This document shows, in pieces, positions 12,301 to 25,000 of a stretch of 64,000 bases of DNA. The stretch covers positions 23,884,584 through 23,948,583 of the forward strand of contig CM026401.1 in assembly GCA_014843695.1 (NCBI GenBank), written 5' to 3'. Each line of letters opens with the position of its first letter. The first letter of the stretch is position 1. The translations under genes and the position numbers were made by a program. This stretch comes from Archivesica marissinica (lineage: Eukaryota; Mollusca; Bivalvia; Venerida; Vesicomyidae). The notes beneath the pieces are model-generated. The model saw only the letters and a list, made by a program, of their open reading frames with translations. It made no database searches and had not been told where the DNA came from.

Positions 12301-13997
12301 TATATAGTAGTAGTGTTGGCTTGATATATAGTAGTATTGTTGGCTTGTTATATTGTAGTGTTGTTGGCTTGTTATATAGTAGTATTGTTGGCTTGTTATA
12401 TTGTAGTGTTGTTGGCTTGTTATATAGTAGTATTGTTGGCTTGTTATATTGTAGTATTGTTGGCTTGTTATATTGTAGTATTGTTGGCTTGTTATATAGT
12501 AGTATTGTTGGCTTGTTATATTGTAGTATTGTTGGCTTGTTATATTGTAGTATTGTTGGCTTGATATATAGTAGTATTGTTGGCTTGTTATATAATAGTA
12601 TTGTTGGCTTGTTATATTGTAGTATTGTTGGCTTGTTATATAGTAGTATTGTTGGCTTGATATTTAGTAATAGTGTTGGCTTGATATATAGTAGTATTGT
12701 TGGCTTGTTATATAGTAGTATTGTTGGCTTGTTATATAGTAGTATTGTTGGCTTGATATATAGTAGTATTGTTGGCTTGATATATAGTAGTATTGTTGGC
12801 TTGACATATAGTAGTAGTGTTGGCTTGATATATAGTAGTAGTGTTGGCTTGATATATAGTAGTATTGTTGGCTTTATATATAGTAGTATTGTTGGCTTGA
12901 TATATAGTAGTAGTGTTGGCTTGATATATAGTAGTATTGTTGGCTTGATATATAGTAGTAGTGTTGGCTTGATATATAGTAGTATTGTTGGCTTGATATA
13001 TAGTAGTATTGTTGGCTTGATATATAGTAGTATTGTTGGCTTGATATATAGTAGTATTGTTGGCTTTTATATATAGTAGTATTGTTGGCTTGATATATAG
13101 TAGTATTGTTGGCTTGATATATGTAGTAGTATTGTTTGGCTTGATATATAGTAGTATTGTTGGCTTGATATATAGTAGTAGTGTTGGCTTGATATATAGT
13201 AGTATTGTTGGCTTGATATATAGTAGTTTGTTGGCTTGATATATAGTAGTATTGTTGGCTTGATATATAGTAGTATTGTTGGCTTGATATATAGTAGTGT
13301 GGCTTGTTGGCTTGATATATAGTAGTATTGTTGGCTTGATATATAGTAGTATTGTTGGCTTGATATATATAGTAGTTGTATTGCTGTTGGCTTGATATAT
13401 AGTAGTATTGTTGGCTTGATATATAGTAGTATTGTTGGCTTGATATATAGTAGTATTGTTGGCTTGATATATAGTAGTATTGTTGGCTTGATATATAGTA
13501 GTATTGTTGGCTTGATATATAGTAGTATTGTTGGCTTGATATATAGTAGTATTGTTGGCTTGATATATAGTAGTATTGTTGGCTTGATATATAGTAGTAT
13601 TGTTGGCTTGTTGGCTTGATATATAGTAGTATTGTTGGCTTGATATATAGTAGTATTGTTGGCTTGATATATAGTAGTATTGTTGGCTTGATATATAGTA
13701 GTATTGTTGGCTTGATATATAGTAGTATTGTTGGCTTGTTATATAGTAGTATTGTTGGCTTGATATATAGTAGTATTGTTGGCTTGTTGTTGATATATTG
13801 TAGTATTGTTGGCTTGTTGGCTTGATATATAGTAGTATTGTTGGCTTGATATATAGTAGTATTGTTGGCTTGATATATAGTAGTATTGTTGGCTTGATAT
13901 ATAGTAGTATTGTTGGCTTGTTATATAGTAGTAGTGTTGGCTTGATATATAGTAGTATTGTTGGCTTGTTATATAGTAGTAGTGTTAGCTTGTTGGC

Positions 13998-16900
13998 TTG
14001 ATATATAGTAGTATTGTTGGCTTGATATATAGTAGTATTGTTGGCTTGATATATAGTAGTAGTGTTGGCTTGATATATAGTAGTATTGTTGGCTTGTTAT
14101 ATAGTAGTATTGTTGGCTTGTTATATAGTAGTAGTGTTGGCTTCATATATAGTAGTAGTGTTGGCTTCATATATAGTAGTATTGTTGGCTTGATATATAG
14201 TAGTATTGTTGGCTTGTTATATAGTAGTAGTGTTGGCTTGATATATAGTAGTATTGTTGGCTTGTTATATAGTAATAGTGTTGGCTTGATATATAGTAGT
14301 ATTGTTGGCTTGTTATATAGTAATAGTGTTGGCTTGATATATAGTACTATTGTTGGCTTGTTATATAGTAGTATTGTTGGCTTGTTATATAGTAATAGTG
14401 TTGGCTTGATATATAGTAGTATTGTTGGCTTGATATATAATAGTATTGTTGGCTTGATATATAGTAGTATTGTTGGCTTGATATATAGTAGTATTGTTGG
14501 CTTCATATATAGTAGTAGTGTTGGCTTGTTGGCTTGATATATGGTAGTATTGTTGGCTTGATATATAGTAGTATTGTTGGCTTGATATATAGTAGTATTG
14601 TTGGCTTGATATATAGTAGTAGTGTTGGCTTGTTATATAGTAGTAGTGTTGGCTTGATATATAGTAGTATTGTTGGCTTGTTATATAGTAGTATTGTTGG
14701 CTTGTTATATAGTAGTAGTGTTGGCTTGTTATATAGTAGTAGTGTTGGCTTGATATATAGTAGTATTGTTGACTTGTTATATAGTAGTATTGTTGGCTTA
14801 TTATATAGTAGTATTGTTGGCTTGTTATATAGTAGTAATGTTGGCTTGATATATAGTAGTATTGTTGGCTTGATATATCGTAGTATTGTTGGCTTGTTAT
14901 ATAGTAGTATTGTTGGCTTGTTATATAGTAGTATTGTTGGCTTGTTATATAGTAGTATTGTTGGCTTGATATATAGTAGTATTGTTGGCTTGTTATATAG
15001 TAGTATTGTTGGCTTGTTATAAATAGTAGTGTTGGCTTGATATATGTAGTATTGTTGGCTTTTATATAGTAGTATTGTTGGCTTGTTATATAGTAGTATT
15101 GTTGGATTGTTATATAGTAGTATTGTTGGCTTGTTATATAGTAGTAGTGTTGGCTTGATATATAGTAGTATTGTTGGCTTGATATAGTAGTATTGTTGGC
15201 TTGATATATAGTAGTATTGTTCGCTTGATAAAAACCAAAAAAACAAAAAACAAAAAAACATATATAGTAGTATTGTTGGCTTGATATATAGTAGTAGTGT
15301 TGGCCTGATATATAGTAGTATTGTTGGCTTGATATATAGTAGTATTGTTGGCTTGTTATATAGTAGTATTGTTGGATTGATATATAGTAGTATTGTTGGC
15401 TTGATATATAGTAGTAGCCAAAAAACAAAAAAAAAAAACTTGATATATAGTAGTATTGTTGGCTTGATATATAGTAGTTGTGTTGGCTTGTTGGCTTGAT
15501 ATATAGTAGTATTGTTGGCTTGATATATAGTAGTATTGTTGGCTTGATATATAGTAGTATTGTTGGCTTGATATATAGTAGTATTGTTGGCTTGTTATAT
15601 TGTAGTGTTGTTGGCTTGTTATATAGTAGTATTGTTGGCTTGTTATATTGTAGTGTTGTTGGCTTGTTATATAGTAGTATTGTTGGCTTGTTATATTGTA
15701 GTATTGTTGGCTTGTTATATTGTAGTATTGTTGGCTTGATATATAGTAGTATGTTGGCTTGATATATAGTAGTATTGTTGGCTTGATATATTGTAGTATT
15801 GTTGGCTTGTTATATAGTAGTATTGTTGGCTTGATATATAGTAGTATTGTTGGCTTGTAAAACAAAAACATAATAGATTGTTGGCTTGATATATAGTAGT
15901 ATTGTTGGCTTGATATATAGTAGTATTGTTGGCTTGATATATAGTAGTATTGTTGGCTTGATATATAGTAGTATTGTTGGCTTGTTATATAGTAGTAGTG
16001 TTGGCTTGATATATAGTAGTATGTTGGCTTGATATATAGTAGTATTGTTGGCTTGATATATAGTAGTAGTGTTGGCTTGATATATAGTAGTATTGTTGGC
16101 TTTATATATAGTAGTATTGTTGGCTTGATATATAGTAGTATTGTTGGCTTGATATATAGTAGTATTGTTGGCTTGATATATAGTAGTATTGTTGGCTTGA
16201 TATATAGTAGTATTGTTGGCTTGATATATTGTAGTAGTGTTGGCTTGTTGGCTTGATATATAGTAGTATTGTTGGCTTGATATATAGTAGTAGTGTTGGC
16301 TTGATATATAGTAGTATTGTTGGCTTGATATATAGTAGTAGTGTTGGCTTGATATATAGTAGTATTGTTGGCTTGATATATAGTAGTATTGTTGGCTTGA
16401 TATATAGTAGTAGTGTTGGCTTGATATATAGTAGTATTGTTGGCTTGATATATAGTAGTAGTTTGTTGGCTTGATATATAGTAGTATTGTTGGCTTGATA
16501 TATAGTAGTATTGTTGGCTTGATATATAGTAGTAGTGTTGGCTTGTTGGCTTGATATATAGTAGTATTGTTGGCTTGATATATAGTAGTATTGTTGGCTT
16601 GATATATAGTAGTAGTGTTGGCTTGATATATAGTAGTATTGTTGGCTTGTTATATTGTAGTGTTGTTGGCTTGTTATATAGTAGTATTGTTGGCTTGTTA
16701 TATTGTAGTGTTGTTGGCTTGTTATATAGTAGTATTGTTGGCTTGTTATATTGTAGTATTGTTGGCTTGTTATATTGTAGTATTGTTGGCTTGATATATA
16801 ATAGTATTGTTGGCTTGTTATATTGTAGTATTGTTGGCTTGTTATATAGTAGTATTGTTGGCTTGATATATAGTAATAGTGTTGGCTTGATATATAGTAG

Positions 16901-19226
16901 TATTGTTGGCTTGTTATATAGTAGTATTGTTGGCTTGTTATATAGTAGTATTGTTGGCTTGATATATAGTAGTATTGTTGGCTTGATATATAGTAGTATT
17001 GTTGGCTTGATATATAGTAGTAGTGTTGGCTTGATATATAGTAGTATTGTTGGCTTGATATATAGTAGTATTGTTGGCTTGATATATAGTAGTATTGTTG
17101 GCTTGATATATAGTAGTAGTGTTGGCTTGATATATAGTAGTATTGTTGGCTTGATATATAGTAGTAGTGTTGGCTTGTTGGCTTGATATATAGTAGTATT
17201 GTTGGCTTGATATATAGTAGTATTGTTGGCTTGATATATAGTAGTAGTGTTGGCTTGATATATAGTAGTATTGTTGGCTTGTTATATTGTAGTATTGTTG
17301 GCTTGATATATAGTAGTAGTGTTGGCTTGTTGGCTTGATATATAGTAGTATTGTTGGCTTGATATATAGTAGTATTGTTGGCTTGATATATAGTAGTATT
17401 GTTGGCTTGTTATATTGTAGTATTGTTGGCTTGATATATAGTAGTAGTGTTGGCTTGATATATAGTAGTATTGTTGGCTTGATATATAGTAGTATTGTTG
17501 GCTTGATATATAGTAGTATTGTTGGCTTGTTATATAGTAGTATTGTTGGCTTGTTATATAGTAGTATTGTTGGCTTGTTATATAGTATTATTGTTGGCTT
17601 GATATATAGTAGTATTGTTGGCTTGATATATAGTAGTATTGTTGGCTTGATATATAGTAGTATTGTTGGCTTGATATATAGTAATAGTGTTGGCTTGATA
17701 TATAGTAGTATTGTTGGCTTGTTATATAGTAGTATTGTTGGCTTGTTATATAGTAGTATTGTTGGCTTGTTATATAGTAGTATTGTTGGCTTGATATATA
17801 GTAATAGTGTTGGCTTGATATATAGTAGTATTGTTGGCTTGATATATAGTAGTATTGTTGGCTTGATATATAGTAGTATTGTTGGCTTGATATATAGTAG
17901 TATTGTTGGCTTGATATATAGTAGTATTGTTGGCTTGATATATAGTAGTATTGTTCGCTTGATATATAGTAGTATTGTTGGCTTGATATATAGTAGTATT
18001 GTTGGCTTGATATATAGTAGTATTGTTGGCTTGATATATAGTAGTATTGTTGGCTTGATATATAGTAGTATTGTTGGCTTGATATATAGTAGTATTGTTG
18101 GCTTGTTTATATATGTTGGCTTGATATATAGTAGTATTGTTGGCTTGATATATAGTAGTATTGTTGGCTTGATATATAGTAGTATTGTTGGCTTGATATA
18201 TAGTAGTATTGTTGGCTTGTTATATATAGTATTGTTGGCTTGTATATATAGTAGTATTGTTGGCTTGTTATATAGTAGTATTGTTGGCTTGTTATATAGT
18301 AGTAGTGTTGGCTTGATATATAGTAGTATTGTTGGCTTGATATATAGTAGTATTGTTGGCTTGTTATATAGTAGTATTGTTGGCTTGTTATATAGTAGTA
18401 GTGTTGGCTTGATATATAGTAGTATTGTTGGCATATATCTTGTTGGCTTGATATATAGTAGTATTGTTGACTTGTTATATAGTAGTATTGTTGGCTTATT
18501 ATATAGTAGTATTGTTGGCTTGTTATATAGTAGTATTGTTGGCTTGTTATATAGTAGTAATGTTGGCTTGATATATAGTAGTATTGTTGGCTTGTTATAT
18601 AGTAGTATTGTTGGCTTGTTATATAGTAGTAGTGTTGGCTTGTTATATAGTAGTATTGTTGGCTTGTTATATAGTAGTAGTGTTGGCTTGATATATTGTA
18701 GTATTGTTGGCTTGTTATATAGTAGTATTGTTGGCTTGTTATATAGTAGTATTGTTGGATTGTTATATAGTAGTATTGTTGGCTTGTTCTATAGTAGTAG
18801 TGTTGGCTTGATATATAGTAGTATTGTTGGCTTGATATATAGTAGTATTGTTGGCTTGATATATAGTATTATTGTTGGCTTGATATATAGTAGTATTGTT
18901 GGCTTGTTATATAGTAGTATTGTTGGATTGTTATATAGTAGTATTGTTGGATTGTTATATAGTAGTATTGTTGGCTTGTTCTATAGTAGTATTGTTGGCT
19001 TGATATATAGTAGTATTGTTGGCTTGATATATAGTAGTATTGTTGGCTTGATATATAGTAGTATTGTTGGCTTGATATATAGTAGTATTGTTGGCTTGTT
19101 ATATAGTAGTATTGTTGGCTTGTTATATAGTAGTAGTGTTGGCTTGATATATAGTAGTATTGTTGGCTTGATATATAGTAGTATTGTTGGCTTGATATAT
19201 AGTAGTATTGTTGGCTTGTTGGCTTG
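13998..19226 (+). repeat. Multi-kilobase block, copy 1, of an internal duplication in minisatellite 2
   Basis: The order of rare variant units here recurs about 8.1 kb downstream (22100-27338). The anchor GGCATATATCTTGTTGGC lies at about 18430 here and at 26542 there, 8,112 bp apart (338 x 24). Shared private variants after it include a TTGTTGACTTG unit, a TTATTATAT unit and TTCTATAGT units in the same order. Smaller insertions and deletions differ between copies. Confidence 0.7.
15230..15260. other. Pure A/C insert in minisatellite 2 (likely sequence artefact)
   Basis: Thirty-one bases made only of A and C replace array sequence in mid-unit. Similar A/C stretches follow at 15418-15439 and 15859-15870. 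Units around them are otherwise normal. They mirror the pure G/T inserts elsewhere in the window. Confidence 0.6.
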
Positions 19227-19626
19227 ATATATAGTAGTATTGTTGGCTTGATATATAGTAGTATTGTTGGCTTGATATATAGTAGTATTGTTGGCTTGAT
19301 ATATAGTAGTATTGTTGGCTTGATATATAGTAGTATTGTTGGCTTGTTATATAGTAGTAGTTGTTGGCTTGATATATAGTAGTATTGTTGGCTTGTTGGC
19401 TTGATATATAGTAGTATTGTTGGCTTGATATATAGTAGTATTGTTGGCTTGATATATAGTAGTATTGTTGGCTTGATATATAGTAGTATTGTTGGCTTGT
19501 TATATAGTATATGTTGGCTTGATATATAGTAGTATTGTTGGCTTGTTATATAGTAGTAGTGTTGGCTTGATATATAGTAGTATTGTTGGCTTGATATATA
19601 GTAATATTGTTGGCTTGATATATAGT

Positions 19627-20626
19627 NNNNNNNNNNNNNNNNNNNNNNNNNNNNNNNNNNNNNNNNNNNNNNNNNNNNNNNNNNNNNNNNNNNNNNNNNN
19701 NNNNNNNNNNNNNNNNNNNNNNNNNNNNNNNNNNNNNNNNNNNNNNNNNNNNNNNNNNNNNNNNNNNNNNNNNNNNNNNNNNNNNNNNNNNNNNNNNNNN
19801 NNNNNNNNNNNNNNNNNNNNNNNNNNNNNNNNNNNNNNNNNNNNNNNNNNNNNNNNNNNNNNNNNNNNNNNNNNNNNNNNNNNNNNNNNNNNNNNNNNNN
19901 NNNNNNNNNNNNNNNNNNNNNNNNNNNNNNNNNNNNNNNNNNNNNNNNNNNNNNNNNNNNNNNNNNNNNNNNNNNNNNNNNNNNNNNNNNNNNNNNNNNN
20001 NNNNNNNNNNNNNNNNNNNNNNNNNNNNNNNNNNNNNNNNNNNNNNNNNNNNNNNNNNNNNNNNNNNNNNNNNNNNNNNNNNNNNNNNNNNNNNNNNNNN
20101 NNNNNNNNNNNNNNNNNNNNNNNNNNNNNNNNNNNNNNNNNNNNNNNNNNNNNNNNNNNNNNNNNNNNNNNNNNNNNNNNNNNNNNNNNNNNNNNNNNNN
20201 NNNNNNNNNNNNNNNNNNNNNNNNNNNNNNNNNNNNNNNNNNNNNNNNNNNNNNNNNNNNNNNNNNNNNNNNNNNNNNNNNNNNNNNNNNNNNNNNNNNN
20301 NNNNNNNNNNNNNNNNNNNNNNNNNNNNNNNNNNNNNNNNNNNNNNNNNNNNNNNNNNNNNNNNNNNNNNNNNNNNNNNNNNNNNNNNNNNNNNNNNNNN
20401 NNNNNNNNNNNNNNNNNNNNNNNNNNNNNNNNNNNNNNNNNNNNNNNNNNNNNNNNNNNNNNNNNNNNNNNNNNNNNNNNNNNNNNNNNNNNNNNNNNNN
20501 NNNNNNNNNNNNNNNNNNNNNNNNNNNNNNNNNNNNNNNNNNNNNNNNNNNNNNNNNNNNNNNNNNNNNNNNNNNNNNNNNNNNNNNNNNNNNNNNNNNN
20601 NNNNNNNNNNNNNNNNNNNNNNNNNN
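19627..20626. other. Assembly gap, exactly 1,000 N
   Basis: A run of exactly 1,000 N lies inside the 24-bp array, with array units on both sides. The round number suggests a placeholder of unknown true size. Any frame drawn through it is meaningless. Confidence 0.99.
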
Positions 20627-22099
20627 TAGTAGTAGTGTTGGCTTGATATATAGTAGTATTGTTGGCTTGTTATATAGTAGTATTGTTGGCTTGTTATATA
20701 GTAGTAGTGTTGGCTTCATATATAGTAGTAGTGTTGGCTTCATATATAGTAGTATTGTTGGCTTGATATATAGTAGTATTGTTGGCTTGTTATATAGTAG
20801 TAGTGTTGGCTTGATATATAGTAGTATTGTTGGCTTGTTATATAGTAATAGTGTTGGCTTGATATATAGTAGTATTGTTGGCTTGTTATATAGTAATAGT
20901 GTTGGCTTGATATATAGTACTATTGTTGGCTTGTTATATAGTAGTATTGTTGGCTTGTTATATAGTAATAGTGTTGGCTTGATATATAGTAGTATTGTTG
21001 GCTTGATATATAATAGTATTGTTGGCTTGATATATAGTAGTATTGTTGGCTTGATATATAGTAGTATTGTTGGCTTCATATATAGTAGTAGTGTTGGCTT
21101 GTTGGCTTGATATATGGTAGTATTGTTGGCTTGATATATAGTAGTATTGTTGGCTTGATATATAGTAGTATTTTTGGCTTGATATATAGTAGTATTGTTG
21201 GCTTTTTTTGTTTGTTGGCTTGATATATAGTAGTATTGTTGGCTTGATATATAGTAGTATTGTTGGCTTGATATATAGTAGTATTGTTGGCTTGATATAT
21301 AGTAGTAGTGTTGGCTTGATATATAGTAGTATTGTTGGCTTGTTATATAGTAGTGTGTTGGCTTGTTATATAGTAGTATTGTTGGCTTGATATATAGTAG
21401 TATTGTTGGCTTGATATATAGTAGTATTGTTGGCTTGATATATAGTAGTATTGTTGGCTTGTATATAGTAGTATTGTTGGCTTGATATATAGTAGTGTGT
21501 TGGCTGTTGCTTGATATATAGTAGTATTGTTCGCTTGATATATAATAGTATTGTTGGCTTGATATATAGTAGTATTGTTGGCTTGATATATAATAGTATT
21601 GTTGGCTTGATATATAGTAGTATTGTTGGCTTGATATATAGTAGTAGTGTTGGCTTGATATATAGTAGTATTGTTGGCTTGATATATAGTAGTATTGTTG
21701 GCTTGTTATATAGTAGTATTGTTGACTTGTTGGCTTGATATATAGTAGTATTGTTGGCTTGTTGGCTTGATATATAGTAGTAGTGTTGGCTTGATATATA
21801 GTAGTATTGTTGGCTTGATATATAGTAGTATTGTTGGCTTGATATATAGTAGTATTGTTGGCTTGTTATATAGTAGTATTGTTGGCTTGTTATATAGTAG
21901 TATTGTTGGCTTGTTTATATATTGTTGTTCTATATAGTAGTATTGTTGGCTTGATATATAGTAGTATTGTTGGCTTGATATATAGTAGTATTGTTGGCTT
22001 GATATATAGTAGTAGTGTTGGCTTGATATATAGTAGTAGTGTTGGCTTGATATATAGTAGTATTGTTGGCTTGTTATATAGTAGTAGTGTTTTGTTGGC

Positions 22100-25000
22100 T
22101 TGATATATAGTAGTATTGTTGGCTTGATATATAGTAGTATTGTTGGCTTGATATATAGTAGTAGTGTTGGCTTGATATATAGTAGTATTGTTGGCTTGTT
22201 ATATAGTAGTATTGTTGGCTTGTTATATAGTAGTAGTGTTGGCTTCATATATAGTAGTAGTGTTGGCTTGATATATAGTAGTATTGTTGGCTTGATATAT
22301 AGTAGTATTGTTGGCTTGTTATATAGTAGTATTGTTGGCTTGATATATAGTAGTATTGTTGGCTTGTTATATAGTAATAGTGTTGGCTTGATATATAGTA
22401 GTATTGTTGGCTTGTTATATAGTAATAGTGTTGGCTTGATATATAGTACTATTGTTGGCTTGTTATATAGTAGTATTGTTGGCTTGTTATATAGTAATAG
22501 TGTTGGCTTGATATATAGTAGTATTGTTGGCTTGATATATAATAGTATTGTTGGCTTGATATATAGTAGTATTGTTGGCTTGATATATAGTAGTATTGTT
22601 GGCTTGATATATAGTAGTAGTGTTGGCTTGTTGGCTTGATATATAGTAGTATTGTTGGCTTGATATATAGTAGTATTGTTGGCTTGATATATAGTAGTAT
22701 TGTTGGCTTGATATATAGTAGTATTGTTGGCTTGTTTTGTGTTGTTGGCTTGATATATAGTAGTATTGTTGGCTTGTTATATAGTAGTATTGTTGGCTTG
22801 ATTTGTGTTTGTTGGTTGTTTGTTTTGTTGGCTTGTTGGTTGTTTGTGTTTGTTGGCTTGATATATAGTAGTATTGTTGGCTTGATATATAGTAGTATTG
22901 TTGGCTTGTTATATAGTAGTATTGTTGGCTTGTTATATAGTAGTATTGTTGGCTTGATATATAGTAGTATTGTTGGCTTGATATATAGTAGTATTGTTGG
23001 CTTGATATATAGTAGTATTGTTGGCTTGTTATATAGTAGTATTGTTGGCTTGTTATATAGTAGTATTGTTGGCTTGTTATATAGTAGTAGTGTTGGCTTG
23101 ATATATAGTAGTATTGTTGGCTTGATATAGTAGTATTGTTGGCTTGTTATATAGTAGTATTGTTGGCTTGATATATAGTAGTATTGTTGGCTTGATATAT
23201 AGTAGTATTGTTGGCTTGATATATAGTAGTATTGTTGGCTTGATATATAGTAGTATTGTTGGCTTGATATATAGTAGTATTGTTGGCTTGATATATAGTA
23301 GTATTGTTGGCTTGATATATAGTAGTATTGTTGGCTTGATATATAGTAGTATTGTTGGCTTGATATATAGTAGTATTGTTGGCTTGATATATAGTAGTAT
23401 TGTTGGCTTGATATATAGTAGTAGTGTTGGTTGTTGGCTTGATATATAGTAGTATTGTTGGCTTGATATATAGTAGTATTGTTGGCTTGATATATAGTAG
23501 TAGTGTTGGCTTGATATATAGTAGTATTGTTGGCTTGATATATAGTAGTAGTGTTGGCTTGTTGGCTTGATATATAGTAGTATTGTTGGCTTGATATATA
23601 GTAGTATTGTTGGCTTGATATATAGTAGTAGTGTTGGCTTGATATATAGTAGTATTGTTGGCTTGTTATATAGTAGTGTTGTTGGCTTGTTATATAGTAG
23701 TATTGTTGGCTTGTTATATTGTAGTGTTGTTGGCTTGTTATATAGTAGTATTGTTGGCTTGTTATATAGTAGTATTGTTGGCTTGTTATATAGTAGTATT
23801 GTTGGCTTGATATATAGTAGTATTGTTGGCTTGATATATAGTAGTATTGTTGGCTTGATATATAGTAGTATTGTTGGCTTGTTATATAGTAGTATTGTTG
23901 GCTTGATATATAGTAGTATTGTTGGCTTGATATATAGTAGTATTGTTGGCTTGATATATAGTAGTATTGTTGGCTTGTTATATAGTAGTATTGTTGGCTT
24001 GATATATAGTAGTATTGTTGGCTTGATATATAGTAGTATTGTTGGCTTGTTATATAGTAGTATTGTTGGCTTGATATATAGTAGTATTGTTGGCTTGATA
24101 TATAGTAGTATTGTTGGCTTGATATATAGTAGTATGTTGGCTTGATATATAGTAGTATTGTTGGCTTGATATATAGTAGTATTGTTGGCTTGATATATAG
24201 TAGTATTGTTGGCTTGATATATAGTAGTATTGTTGGCTTGATATATAGTAGTAGTGTTGGCTTGATATATAGTAGTATTGTTGGCTTGATATATAGTAGT
24301 ATTGTTGGCTTGATATATAGTAGTATTGTTGGCTTGATATATAGTAGTATGTTGGCTTGTTGGCTTGATATATAGTAGTATTGTTGGCTTGATATATAGT
24401 AGTAGTGTTGGCTTGATATATAGTAGTATTGTTGGCTTGATATATAGTAGTATTGTTGGCTTGATATATAGTAGTATTGTTGGCTTGATATATAGTAGTA
24501 TTGTTGGCTTGATATATAGTAGTAGTGTTGGCTTGATATATAGTAGTATTGTTGGCTTGATATATAGTAGTATTGGCTTGTTGGCTTGATATATAGTAGT
24601 ATTGTTGGCTTGATATATAGTAGTATTGTTGGCTTGATATATAGTAGTAGTGTTGGCTTGTTGGCTTGATATATAGTAGTATTGTTGGCTTGATATATAG
24701 TAGTATTGTTGGCTTGATATATAGTAGTATTGTTGGCTTGATATATAGTAGTATTGTTGGCTTGTTATATTGTAGTATTGTTGGCTTGTTATATAGTAGT
24801 ATTGTTGGCTTGTTATATTGTAGTGTTGTTGGCTTGTTATATAGTAGTATTGTTGGCTTGTTATATTGTAGTATTGTTGGCTTGTTATATTGTAGTATTG
24901 TTGGCTTGATATATAGTAGTATTGTTGGCTTGTTATATAGTAGTATTGTTGGCTTGTTATATAGTAGTATTGTTGGCTTGATATATAGTAGTAGTGTTGG

